NCBI GenBank assembly: GCA_030041095.1
Contig: JASHON010000087.1
Location: 17,494-81,493 of the forward strand
DNA from: Terriglobia bacterium
GTDB taxonomy: Bacteria; Acidobacteriota; Terriglobia; UBA7540
Reading direction: 5' to 3'
Length of the DNA stretch: 64,000 nucleotides
Part shown: positions 27,255 through 35,879 of the stretch, one piece after another
Layout of the letters: every line of letters begins with the position of its first letter
Numbering within the stretch: the stretch's first letter is position 1
Notes under the pieces: generated by a model
Database searches by the model: none
What the model was told of the DNA's origin: nothing
Seen by the model: only the letters and a program-made list of their open reading frames with translations
Translations under genes and position numbers: made by a program

Positions 27255-28670
27255 ATGCGGAAATCGCGGAACTGGCGCTGTTCGCGGCGAGAGTTTTTCT
27301 CTACACTCACGAAGTGTGTTCCGTCTCTGGCCTTGGGAAAAGGTGTTTTCGGGTCTGCGCAGAAAATCCCTGGTCCCGTGTCATATCAAGGATCGAGCGA
27401 TCGTCCAATCAACCCTTCGACGCTCTGGAAGAACCGTTTTCTCACGGTGGCCACAGTTATTCGTGTGAACCAGATTGAAGCCACTCGCACCAAAAGTCTG
27501 GGCCAAGACGAGAAAGCCCTGAACACACCCGAAAACGTCGAAGCTTTCCGCAAGGCCTTCGCTCGAGGCTGGCCCGGCGGCCGGCTCACCTGGGCGCTCA
27601 GTTGGCTCGCTCTTAATAATCAATCAGAGCCATACAAGGCAGTCCGCAAACTGGTGGCTGAATACCACGCACGCTTTGGCGACGAAGTCACATTCATTCC
27701 CGGAGGATACTTCGCCAATGTTTACAACTCGCGCCAGCAAGTGAATCGTGACCTGCACGATGGCCTGGCCCTCGCTTCAGCCATCGTTGGCCCGGAGTAT
27801 AGGCCGGATTGCGTTGTCGCAGGCTTCCTCGCGGCTGAAAATCTACAATTCCTTGCTGAGGAGGAAGACATTCACGTATGCCAAGGCAATATCTGGAGCC
27901 AGTACGGCATCGACAACCTGGATGACGATGGATCGATTTCTTATCCTTATTACCCTTCCAAAGAGGACTCATTGAAGCCCGCGCAGAGCCACGCAGATTT
28001 AATCGATTGCGTGGATTTGGACGGCTGGACTTGCGATTTTCTGGCTGCGCGCCGGCCTGGTTTCGCCGGAGGATTCAACAGCCGCATGGGAGTTGGTCCA
28101 ATCGAAACCATCCACCGCTATGGGCTGAAAGAGGGGCTGAGAGAAATGTTGCACACCACCGCCATCCACTTTGACCAGGGTTTCGATCTGAACGGCTTCG
28201 CTTGGGTTACCAATATATGGGAGGTCTCAATCGGCTCCTACGGACTCGCTGAGTGGTTAAGCGCCGTGCGGCGAAGGTGGCCGGATACCTGCTGCGTCAC
28301 GCATGGCGAGTTCGGTCTTCTCTGGCGCCGGCAGTTTAGAAGCAACTCGCGGCTCAATTATCGCTTCGTCGAGCGTGGCTCCGGGATCGGTGGATCGGAC
28401 GTGGATAAGGAAATCCGTTGGTTGATGAACCAGCAATTTCGCCTCGCTCTCCTGCGTAAGATTCCCCACGGCCAGGAACGCGTGATCGATTTTACGAACT
28501 ACGGCCTTCCGGCTCACGAACCCAAGGGGCTGACCCGTGATTGGTGCTTAATGGGAGAAATCAATCAGAAGGAAACGCGGCCGCAGGATACGCCAAAGCC
28601 TTTCAGCGAGCTTCCTGCCGAAGACCGGAGGATGATCTTCGAGAAGTGTCCCGACCTGCATTTTCGATGA
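27255..28670 (+). CDS. DUF3863-like protein of unknown function
   Basis: A 471-residue protein. The N-terminus (MRKSRNWRCSRREFFSTLTKC) has a Tat-like RREFF motif but a weak hydrophobic core. RFLTVATVIRVNQIEATRTKSLG and the later VTFIPGGYFANVYNSRQQVNRDLHDGLALAS resemble, from memory, DUF3863/DUF3864 proteins of glycan-degrading bacteria. The pattern of TIM-barrel-like strands, and the acidic motifs LDDDGSISYPYYPSKEDS and CVDLDGWTCDFLAARRPGF, suggest an uncharacterised glycosidase or polysaccharide deacetylase-like fold. GAGGG lies 6 nt before the ATG. It sits upstream of the fucosidase cluster. Function is unknown; family assignment is moderately confident. Confidence 0.65.
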   Translation: MRKSRNWRCSRREFFSTLTKCVPSLALGKGVFGSAQKIPGPVSYQGSSDRPINPSTLWKNRFLTVATVIRVNQIEATRTKSLGQDEKALNTPENVEAFRKAFARGWPGGRLTWALSWLALNNQSEPYKAVRKLVAEYHARFGDEVTFIPGGYFANVYNSRQQVNRDLHDGLALASAIVGPEYRPDCVVAGFLAAENLQFLAEEEDIHVCQGNIWSQYGIDNLDDDGSISYPYYPSKEDSLKPAQSHADLIDCVDLDGWTCDFLAARRPGFAGGFNSRMGVGPIETIHRYGLKEGLREMLHTTAIHFDQGFDLNGFAWVTNIWEVSIGSYGLAEWLSAVRRRWPDTCCVTHGEFGLLWRRQFRSNSRLNYRFVERGSGIGGSDVDKEIRWLMNQQFRLALLRKIPHGQERVIDFTNYGLPAHEPKGLTRDWCLMGEINQKETRPQDTPKPFSELPAEDRRMIFEKCPDLHFR

Positions 28671-29038
28671 GCTTCGTTCCTGACGTATAATTACCTGCCG
28701 GACAGGAGAACGTTCGGAGGGTGACGCACGGTACGTTCCGCCTCAGTGAATAACATGACCCATATTTTCGGCCCATGGCAATTGAACGGCATCGTGAGTT
28801 TGATCTCCGGCATCCCGTATAGGACACTCGTGGCAACCGTCGCGTTCTAACCCGAGGCTGCCACGGCCACTTTAATACCACAAAGGGCTCTCTCGCTTCT
28901 TGGGGTTCTGGTATAAAAAGGGAAGAAGCCTGATTGCAACGGCAATCCGGCTAAGGGAAACACAAGAAAGCCTCGATTGCGTGGAGCGAGGGAACATGAG
29001 AAAGTCTTTGCGAAAATTTAGTTAACCGGAGGCCGGTG
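28671..29038. other. Intergenic region before the first GH29 gene
   Basis: This 368 bp gap holds a TonB-receptor relic (28,755-28,850) and the ribosome-binding site GGAGG (29,026) for the downstream GH29. TGGTATAAAAA at about 28,910 could be part of a promoter but lacks a convincing -35. I see nothing else. Confidence 0.4.
28755..28850 (+). pseudogene. Relic of a TonB-dependent receptor barrel segment
   Basis: Thirty-one in-frame residues contain GPWQLNGIVSLISGIPYRTLVA. That resembles the GWQLNGILTLQSGxPF strand pair found near the C-terminus of large acidobacterial TonB-dependent receptors. Stops bound it on both sides and no plug or further barrel sequence is present. It is probably what is left of a glycan-uptake receptor that once stood beside these enzymes. 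Confidence 0.45.
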
Positions 29039-30886
29039 ATGCGTCGTCGCAAATTTTTCCACTTACTGGGCGGTTTGGCCGCGGGGTCCACTCTCTGGTC
29101 TTCGTCCGGCGCAAAAGGAGGCGCAGCGCCTCTCTTGAGTTCTGCGACCGCCCGCGCGCCCGGCTTCGACCACTACACCGAAGATTACGCCCGCTTTTGC
29201 GCGACTCCGGCAAATGAGCGCGTCTTTTATGCCTTGAAGAACGGTCAGATCGTCGCGGAGCGCCTGAACGGCGCAGACTGGAAGCCGACGGGCTGGGGAA
29301 ATTCGCCGAAGCTGCCTGTTCCGGGAGGCTCGCATGACGGCGTGCCTATGATCTCGCCAATCCCGGACCTGGCAGGCGACGGACCCTACAAGCCCACCTG
29401 GGATTCTCTGCTTCAGTACGATTGCCCCGAATGGTACCGCGACGCCAAATTCGGCATCTGGAACCATTGGAGCCCACAGTGCGTTCCGGAAGACGGTGAC
29501 TGGTACGCGCGCAATATGTATATGCAGGGCTCCCCCCAGAACAAATTCCAGGTTGCCCGATACGGCCCTCCGTCCCTCTTCGGATACAAGGACCTTTGCC
29601 CGCAATGGACGCTCTTGAATTGGGAGCCCTCCGAGCTCATGGACCTGTACGTCAGCGCCGGCGCGCGGCTTTTCTTCGCGCTGGCCAACCATCACGACGG
29701 TTTTGACACCTGGAAATCGAAACACCATTCATGGAACGCGACGAATATTGGTCCCCACCGGGACGTAGTTGGGACGTGGGCAGCCGAGGTGCGCAAGCGG
29801 AATTTGCATTTAGGCGTGACCGTGCACCAACCGCGAAATTGGTGGTGGTTCCAGACCAGCCACGGCGCCGACGCTACCGGCTCCCTGGCCGGTGTTCCTT
29901 ACGATGGTGACCTTATCCTGGCCGAGGGTGATAAGCAATGGTGGCAGGGTTACGACCCGCAGCAGCTTTATGGCCCCAAGCACCCTCACGACGCGCTGCC
30001 GGACGTCTCCTACGTTAAGAACTTTTATGATCGCACCCGCGACCTGGTCGACCAGCACAACCCTGATTTGCTTTATTTCGATAACCCGCTCTTTCCCTTA
30101 GGCTGGGGCGGGATGAACATTGGAGCTTATTTTTACAACCATAGTCTTGCTCTTAACGGCGGCAAAATGGGAGGCGTCATCACCATTAAGGAAGTTCCGC
30201 CTAAGTGGGCAAAATCCGTCGTGGCCGATATCGAGCGCGGCATTGCCGCTGACCTCCTGCCCTATCCCTGGCAATCCGAGACTTGCATCGGAGACTGGCA
30301 CTACCAACGCGCCTTGTACGAGTGGCCGGGTGAATACGGCCGTTACCTGCCGCCGCGCGCCGTCATCCATTGGCTGGTGGATGTGGTCAGCAAAAACGGA
30401 ACCTTCATCCTGAACATTCCCGGCAAGCCCGACGGCACAATTGACTCCAAGGAGCGCTTGATTCTCGAGCGCATCGGCGAATGGTTCAAGATCAACGGCG
30501 AAGCGATTTACGCCACGCGTCCCTGGATGGTATTCGGTGAAGGACCACACATGGTGAAGGCTGGCTCTTTTCAAGGCCAATCCGTTGACCAGCTTGACGC
30601 GAGCGATATCCGATACACGCGCAGCAAAGCCGGCAGTGCGGTCTATGCCATCGTGCTGGGCTGGCCCACCCCGGAGTCTGGGCCGCCCCGGTCCGGACGG
30701 GGCTTGCTCCTGAAATCGTTCGGCGCGTCGGCCGCTAAGCCTGTAAACGTGGCCAACGTTGAACTGCTCGGTTCGCCGGAAAAAATGCGCTTCACGCAGA
30801 CAAACGAAGGTTTACGCATCGAGTGGCCTCGGATGATGATGCCACCTTCGGACATTGCCGTCGCTTTCAAGGTTAGCCTCTCCTGA
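29039..30886 (+). CDS. Long, divergent GH29-like alpha-L-fucosidase
   Basis: A 615-residue exported enzyme with a Tat-like start (MRRRKFFHLLGGLAAGSTL). The GH29 barrel starts near 130: CPEWYRDAKFGIWNHWSPQCV, then FFALANHHDGFDTWKSKHHSWNAT. The nucleophile position is D348 in NPDLLYFDNPLFPLG. KNGTFILNIPGKPDGTIDSKER matches the family's C-terminal barrel strand. The first 120 residues are extra relative to typical GH29 (about 450 aa). The acid/base residue cannot be assigned by eye, as in most of the family. GGAGG is 8 nt before the ATG. It probably removes fucose from glycans outside the cytoplasm. The next gene is L-fuconate dehydratase. Confidence 0.85.
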   Translation: MRRRKFFHLLGGLAAGSTLWSSSGAKGGAAPLLSSATARAPGFDHYTEDYARFCATPANERVFYALKNGQIVAERLNGADWKPTGWGNSPKLPVPGGSHDGVPMISPIPDLAGDGPYKPTWDSLLQYDCPEWYRDAKFGIWNHWSPQCVPEDGDWYARNMYMQGSPQNKFQVARYGPPSLFGYKDLCPQWTLLNWEPSELMDLYVSAGARLFFALANHHDGFDTWKSKHHSWNATNIGPHRDVVGTWAAEVRKRNLHLGVTVHQPRNWWWFQTSHGADATGSLAGVPYDGDLILAEGDKQWWQGYDPQQLYGPKHPHDALPDVSYVKNFYDRTRDLVDQHNPDLLYFDNPLFPLGWGGMNIGAYFYNHSLALNGGKMGGVITIKEVPPKWAKSVVADIERGIAADLLPYPWQSETCIGDWHYQRALYEWPGEYGRYLPPRAVIHWLVDVVSKNGTFILNIPGKPDGTIDSKERLILERIGEWFKINGEAIYATRPWMVFGEGPHMVKAGSFQGQSVDQLDASDIRYTRSKAGSAVYAIVLGWPTPESGPPRSGRGLLLKSFGASAAKPVNVANVELLGSPEKMRFTQTNEGLRIEWPRMMMPPSDIAVAFKVSLS

Positions 30887-31088
30887 TCCTCAGACGGCCG
30901 CAGCCCGCTATTCTACGGATCGCCAGATTGTTAATGGCTTGCGGAGATTTGTCCGGCGTGTCAGGCGCTTCCCGCCCGTAGTAACGTGTGGAGACGGCGG
31001 CGCCCTTTTCCTCGGGCCTACCTGCTTTCTGAAAGGGTCCTTCAGCCCGCCGAAACGAGGAGCGCTTCAACGGATCAGATTCAACCAA

Positions 31089-32339
31089 ATGAAGACCTCC
31101 GTGATCCAGTCCGTTGGAGCGAGGGACATTCGATTTCCTCTCCCACCCGCTGCCGGCACTGACGCGGTCCATTCAATTTCCGAATACGCTTACGCGATCA
31201 CAATTCCTCGCGATAGCCTCGGACAGCAAGGGTTGGGTTTAGCCCTGACATTAGGCAAGGGAAATCAATTGGTATGCGATGCGATCCGGCTTTTAGGAGA
31301 ACTGTTAGATGGGCTGGAAATTGAAGAGTTGATGGCTGATTTTGGTGCGAGTTTTCGTAAGCTCGCCGATCATCCTCAGCTTCGTTGGCTTGGACCCCAT
31401 AAAGGGGCCATCCACCTTGCTCTCGCTTCCATCACAAACGCTTGTTTTGACCTCTGGGCCAAGACCCGCGGCGTCCCGCTCTGGCGTCTCCTGCTCGATC
31501 TCACTCCTGAGGAGATTGTCCACCTTTTAGATCTCAGTTATCTTGAGGAGATCCTGACACCGCGAGACGCGCTCTCACTACTTCATCAGCAATCTCCAAA
31601 CAGGGCAGAGCGCATGTCGATCCTTCGCGATGGCTATCCAGGCTACGACACTTCGGTTGGCTGGTTTCAATACGACGATGTAAAGGTGAAGGACGAGGCG
31701 TTACGCGCTTTTGAGCAAGGCTTCCACTCCTTCAAGCTCAAGGTCGGATCGAGGGAGGGTGAGCGGGATGTCAGGCGGGCTTTTCTGTTGAGAAATGCGC
31801 TTGGCCCGGAGGCACGCATCATGCTGGATGCGAACCAGCAATGGACGCTTCCCCAAGCCTTGGAAATGTGCGGTTTTCTGCACCCGATGTCGCCCTACTG
31901 GATCGAAGAACCGACTCATCCAGACGATATTTCCGCACACAAGATTCTCGCTGAGGCGATTGCTCCCGTTCCTATTGCTTTGGGCGAACACGTTCCCAAC
32001 CGGGTTGTCTTTAAGAATTTCATGGAAGCGCGGGCGGTACAAATTGTTCAGGTGGATTGTACCCGGGTGGGAGGGGTGAGCGAATTTCTGACCGTCAGCT
32101 TGCTTGCCCGAAAGTTCGGTTTGCCCGTCGTTCCTCACGTGGGTGATATGGGCCAGATTCATCAGCATCTGGTCCTATTCAATCATATTGCCCTTGGCCA
32201 TGAACGGCTGTTTCTGGAATATATACCCCACCTGAAGGATTATTTCGTGCGCCCTGCGCTGGTCCGCGATGGAGTTTACCAGTGCCCGCAGGAACCCGGA
32301 AGCAGTTGTGATCTGAAGGAAGCTATTTCTCTTAATTGA
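31089..32339 (+). CDS. fucD: L-fuconate dehydratase (enolase superfamily)
   Basis: A 416-residue member of the mandelate-racemase group. The match to fuconate dehydratases is close over LGPHKGAIHLALASITNACFDLWAKTRG, YPGYDTSVGWFQYDD and HSFKLKVGSREGERDV. Catalytic and metal residues are in place: K216xK218, D247 (LDANQQW), E273 (IEEPTHPDD), E300 (ALGEHVPNR) and H350 (PHVGDMG). It dehydrates L-fuconate to 2-keto-3-deoxy-L-fuconate in the non-phosphorylating fucose pathway. The ATG at 31,089 is chosen because the 78-residue upstream extension is unlike the family. It lies between two GH29 genes, so it points to fucose catabolism. It is slightly shorter than the human ENOSF1 type (~440). Confidence 0.92.
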   Translation: MKTSVIQSVGARDIRFPLPPAAGTDAVHSISEYAYAITIPRDSLGQQGLGLALTLGKGNQLVCDAIRLLGELLDGLEIEELMADFGASFRKLADHPQLRWLGPHKGAIHLALASITNACFDLWAKTRGVPLWRLLLDLTPEEIVHLLDLSYLEEILTPRDALSLLHQQSPNRAERMSILRDGYPGYDTSVGWFQYDDVKVKDEALRAFEQGFHSFKLKVGSREGERDVRRAFLLRNALGPEARIMLDANQQWTLPQALEMCGFLHPMSPYWIEEPTHPDDISAHKILAEAIAPVPIALGEHVPNRVVFKNFMEARAVQIVQVDCTRVGGVSEFLTVSLLARKFGLPVVPHVGDMGQIHQHLVLFNHIALGHERLFLEYIPHLKDYFVRPALVRDGVYQCPQEPGSSCDLKEAISLN

Positions 32340-32351
32340 AAGGGAGATCTT

Positions 32352-33794
32352 ATGAAGGCGCAAAAGGGAGGGAGCCTTGGACGGCGTGATGTGTTTCGGA
32401 TGATGGGAGCCGGGGGCGCGGCGGCGTTTTCGGCCAGCGTCGGCCTCGCCGCGAAGAGCCCGCGTTCAACCACCCGGGCGACCTCAGTAGCCTGGCGCGA
32501 AGTGAATGGCGTGGATGCTGAGCGGCACGACTTATGGCAACAGCGGATGGATTGGTGGCTGGACGCCAAGTTTGGAATGTTTATTCACTGGGATCCGTCT
32601 TCGCTCGCCAGCGTCGAGATCTCCTGGCCTATTATGGCGCCGAGTCCAAAGTGGCCCATTTCGCAAGAGGAATACGTCAACCTTTATCAGCGATTCAATC
32701 CGGTGAATTATAATCCTGACGATTGGGTGAAGCTGGCCAAATCGGCCGGCCAGCGCTACATGGTTTTTACTACCAAGCATCATGACGGCTTCTGCATGTT
32801 CGATTCTGCCTTTACGGATTATAAAATTACGAATACGCCTTACCGGAAGGATGTACTGATGATGTTGGTGGAAGCCTGCCGCCGGCATGACATGCCGCTG
32901 GGCTACTATTACTCGCCGCCCGACATGCATCATCCCGCTTACAGGGATACATCGAAGCTGGCGAAGGAGAACTGGCAAGGTGAGCCGGCGCGCCCGCAAT
33001 GGCCGGTCTACCTCCAATATATGCAGTTGCAACTGAGGGAGTTGGCCACTCGGTACGGTGAGCCCAGCGTCTTCTGGTTTGACGGACTGAACGACCAGGC
33101 AAAGTTCGATGGCGATCATGTTGAGCGGATGCTTCGAGAAATCTCCCCCAGCTCTCTGTTTAACAATAGACTTGGAACGCCGGGCGACTATGAGACCCCG
33201 GAGCAGTTTGTCCCGGACCGCATTCCGGTGAAAGGGATTCGGATTGCGGGAACCAACCCGGAGGAAGAGAACAGGCTGCCTTCCGGCCTCCCACGTCCCG
33301 GAGAGTTCAAGCCCTGGGAAACCTGTATGACCATCAACGACACCTGGGCGTATGACAAGAACGATCACAACTTCAAATCCACAAAAGAACTGATCCAAAC
33401 GCTCGTGAACGTGGCGAGTAAAGGTGGAAACTTTCTCCTCGACGTTGGCCCGAGCCCGCACGGCGACATTGAACACGAATTTCAAGGGCGTCTACGCGAC
33501 GTCGGGAAATGGCTGGCGATTAATGGGGAGTCGATTTACGGAACCACTTACGGGCCGTTGCAGGATCTCTCAATCGGCAAGACGACAGCTAAAGGGGGAA
33601 CTACTTATCTCCACATTTTCGATTGGCCGCAAGAGAGTGTTGAAATCAGCGGCGTGGGGCGCGTGTCCCGAGTGAGTTTGCTAGCTCGTGGGGATATCCT
33701 GGAGTTCAAGCGGAGCGGGAACGGTGTGACCGTTCAACTGCCGGCTCAGGCGCCGGACCCTTATGACAGCGTGCTGAAAATCGAAACCAGTTGA
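32352..33794 (+). CDS. GH29 alpha-L-fucosidase, Tat-exported
   Basis: A 480-residue enzyme. GRRDVFRMMGAGGAAAFSASVGLAA is a twin-arginine signal. The GH29 pattern is complete: DWWLDAKFGMFIHWDPSS, YMVFTTKHHDGFCMFDS, MPLGYYYSPPDMHHP, nucleophile D244 in PSVFWFDGLND, then WETCMTINDTWAYDKNDHNFKS and GGNFLLDVGPSPHGDIE. It releases alpha-L-fucose by a retaining mechanism. It follows fucD by 12 bp with the purine-rich AAAGGGAG just before its ATG, so the two are in one operon. A third GH29 lies convergent 0.65 kb downstream. Confidence 0.95.
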   Translation: MKAQKGGSLGRRDVFRMMGAGGAAAFSASVGLAAKSPRSTTRATSVAWREVNGVDAERHDLWQQRMDWWLDAKFGMFIHWDPSSLASVEISWPIMAPSPKWPISQEEYVNLYQRFNPVNYNPDDWVKLAKSAGQRYMVFTTKHHDGFCMFDSAFTDYKITNTPYRKDVLMMLVEACRRHDMPLGYYYSPPDMHHPAYRDTSKLAKENWQGEPARPQWPVYLQYMQLQLRELATRYGEPSVFWFDGLNDQAKFDGDHVERMLREISPSSLFNNRLGTPGDYETPEQFVPDRIPVKGIRIAGTNPEEENRLPSGLPRPGEFKPWETCMTINDTWAYDKNDHNFKSTKELIQTLVNVASKGGNFLLDVGPSPHGDIEHEFQGRLRDVGKWLAINGESIYGTTYGPLQDLSIGKTTAKGGTTYLHIFDWPQESVEISGVGRVSRVSLLARGDILEFKRSGNGVTVQLPAQAPDPYDSVLKIETS

Positions 33795-34119
33795 CCATTG
33801 TTTAACTTTCAGTGATCGGGAACCGCAATACCGTTGTGTTGCGATTCAGGTTCGGTCTCGCGGGCCTGAGAGCGGGGCATCGTGGCCGCACAATCCTGCT
33901 TCCGAAGAAGAAGGAGTTTCGTCCGGAAAGGCAAGCCTTTCCGCACGTCAGGCGGCAGAGCCGCGGGGTAGCTGAGCGGCCCTCCTAAGAAACTCCTGTG
34001 CCGAGCTGGAGGGCTGGGATTCCAAGAAGTAGGATTCGAAACGGTGGGGTTGTTTGCGTTTTGGTTTTTGGCTTGCAAAGCTACTCGACGATCAGAGAAC
34101 TCAGCCCAAAGGAGAAGAC
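33795..34119. other. Intergenic region with nested inverted repeats
   Basis: A 325 bp gap. Outer arms AGGAGTTTC (33,912-33,920) and GAAACTCCT (33,989-33,997) enclose an 8-bp hairpin GGAAAGGC/GCCTTTCC with a 2-nt loop (33,925-33,942). There is no T-run. It may be a structured RNA or a repeat element. AAAGGAG at the end is the ribosome-binding site of the mutarotase gene. Confidence 0.45.
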
Positions 34120-34443
34120 GTGAAACGATACGGACAAGTTATCCTGCTGCAGCCGGTGGCAAAGGATGAATACGTAAAATATCATTCCAAGGTGTGGCCT
34201 GAGGTACTGAAAACGATTCACGATTGCAACATCCGCAATTACTCGATCTTTTTGAAAGACGACACGCTGTACGCCTATTTCGAGTATGTGGGAAGTGATT
34301 TTGACGCCGACATGGCCAAGATGGCCGCGGACCCCAAAACACAGGAGTGGTGGGCGATTATGGGACCCATGCAGCAGCCCGTATCCACTCGGAAAGAGGG
34401 AGAGTGGTGGGCCAATATGGAAGAGGTCTTCCACACCGATTGA
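34120..34443 (+). CDS. L-rhamnose/L-fucose mutarotase-type protein (RhaM family)
   Basis: A 107-residue ferredoxin-like protein: RYGQVILLQPVAKDEYVKYHSKVWPEVLKTIHDCNIRNYSIFLKDDTLYAYFEYVG. The His in YHSKVWPEV and the ending PMQQPVSTRKEGEWWANMEEVFHTD with WW are typical of the RhaM (DUF718) family. RhaM enzymes interconvert sugar anomers, and eukaryotic relatives act on fucose. Here the fucosidases and fucD around it make L-fucose a likely substrate, by inference. The GTG at 34,120 follows AAAGGAG at 6 nt spacing; the frame open upstream to 34,054 is rejected. It converges on the GH29 gene at 34,446. Confidence 0.88.
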   Translation: MKRYGQVILLQPVAKDEYVKYHSKVWPEVLKTIHDCNIRNYSIFLKDDTLYAYFEYVGSDFDADMAKMAADPKTQEWWAIMGPMQQPVSTRKEGEWWANMEEVFHTD

Positions 34444-34445
34444 TC

Positions 34446-35879
34446 TCAGGACCAGCTCACACCAACCTTGATGCGCTCTCGGTGCTCACGAACATAAAGG
34501 CTGTTGACGACAGGTTCTGACTCGCACTCCGCCTCAATCACGGTTACAGGGTCGTCGGGAGCATTGGCTGGCAGACCAGCAAACTGCACGGAAATATCGT
34601 CCTGCCGGAAATCGACCTTTTTGCCGGAGGCAAACAGCTTGGCCGACAGCACTTTGGTCTGCAATCCTCCAATCGCTACGACGGTCTGCGGCCGGAAGAA
34701 CGAGAGCCAGTTCGCCGCCGCCGTATCGCCGGGCCAGAAGTGCACGTGGATATAAAGCGTATTTCCTTTGCGTGTGAAATTGGCGTAGTTTGTCGCCCCG
34801 GCCTGACAGCGTTCGGCCTCGTAAATTGTGGGACCGTTCTTGCCCATCCACTTCCCGACAGCTTCCAGCACGCGAACTTCTTCTTCCGGTACCGAACCAT
34901 CCGGCTTGGGGCCAACGTTGAGCAGAAAGTTTCCGCCTCCCCTGGCGCACTCGACAAGATCGCGCACAATGGTCTTGGGTGACTTGAAATCGTCGTCGGC
35001 CTTCTGATAACCCCAACTGTCATTGATGGTCATGCACGTTTCCCACGCCCGGCCTTTTTCCGAGGCTTGGACGTGCTGTTCGGGGGTTGAAAAGTCGCCG
35101 AGCAGACCATTGCGGTTGTTGACAATGATGTCTGGCTGCAGTGTGAACACCATGTCATTCATCTTTTTTGATTCCCACCCCTCGGGCGTCAGCGGCCAAT
35201 CCACGTCGTACCAAAGAATATCCACCTTGCCGTAGTTCGTCATCAGCTCGCGAATCAGGCCGTGCGTGTAGGCGACAAAGCGCCGGCGCGCCGCTTCGTT
35301 CGTGGCGCAGAGCGCGCCATCGGGATGATGCCAGTCCATCAGAGAATAATAGAATCCTACCCGCAGTCCTTCGGCGCGCGCGGCCTCCACATACTCTTTC
35401 ACCAGATCGCGGCCGCAAGCCTGCTGGGGCGCGCAATAATTCGTCAGCTTGGTATTGAAGTTGCAAAATCCCTCGTGATGCTTCGTCGTCATCACCATGT
35501 ACTTCTGTCCGGCCTGCTTGGCCAGCCCGGCCCACTCACGCGCGAAGCCCGGTTTGGGAATAAAGTGTTTGGCCAGCAGTTCGTATTGAGGAATGGGTAT
35601 TCCTTCGAGTTCCATGGCCCATTCGTGTTGGCCGATCAAGGCGTAAAGCCCGAAGTGGATGAACATGCCGAATTTCGCCGCGTGCCACCACTTCATGCGT
35701 CTTGCGCGATCAGCGATGGCCGAGGCAGGCTCGCCCGGCGCTTCCTCCGTCGGCGCCTGCTTCGGCGCCGGTTTCTGAGCTGAGGTGCAGGCTGAGGTCG
35801 CACCCACCGCTGCGGCCAGCGTGCCGCTCGTTCCCATAAGCTTTAAGTAATCCCGCCTGGTCATACGATTTTCTCGCAC
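34446..35879 (-). CDS. GH29 alpha-L-fucosidase with Tat-type signal
   Basis: About 477 residues. The signal region MTRRDYLKLMGTSGTLAAAVGATSAC has a twin arginine and a cysteine that could be lipidated, though the lipobox (TSAC) is imperfect. Barrel motifs: KWWHAAKFGMFIHFGLYAL, YMVMTTKHHEGFCNF, LRVGFYYSLMDWHHPD, nucleophile Asp in VDILWYDVDWP, WETCMTINDSWGYQK and GGNFLLNVGPKPDGSV. The GTG at 35,879 lies 6 nt after GGAGG and is preferred. An ATG at 35,885 abuts that site, and a longer frame runs to 35,969. It is transcribed toward the mutarotase gene. This is the third GH29 within 7 kb and differs clearly from the other two. Confidence 0.92.
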   Translation of the reverse strand: MRENRMTRRDYLKLMGTSGTLAAAVGATSACTSAQKPAPKQAPTEEAPGEPASAIADRARRMKWWHAAKFGMFIHFGLYALIGQHEWAMELEGIPIPQYELLAKHFIPKPGFAREWAGLAKQAGQKYMVMTTKHHEGFCNFNTKLTNYCAPQQACGRDLVKEYVEAARAEGLRVGFYYSLMDWHHPDGALCATNEAARRRFVAYTHGLIRELMTNYGKVDILWYDVDWPLTPEGWESKKMNDMVFTLQPDIIVNNRNGLLGDFSTPEQHVQASEKGRAWETCMTINDSWGYQKADDDFKSPKTIVRDLVECARGGGNFLLNVGPKPDGSVPEEEVRVLEAVGKWMGKNGPTIYEAERCQAGATNYANFTRKGNTLYIHVHFWPGDTAAANWLSFFRPQTVVAIGGLQTKVLSAKLFASGKKVDFRQDDISVQFAGLPANAPDDPVTVIEAECESEPVVNSLYVREHRERIKVGVSWS

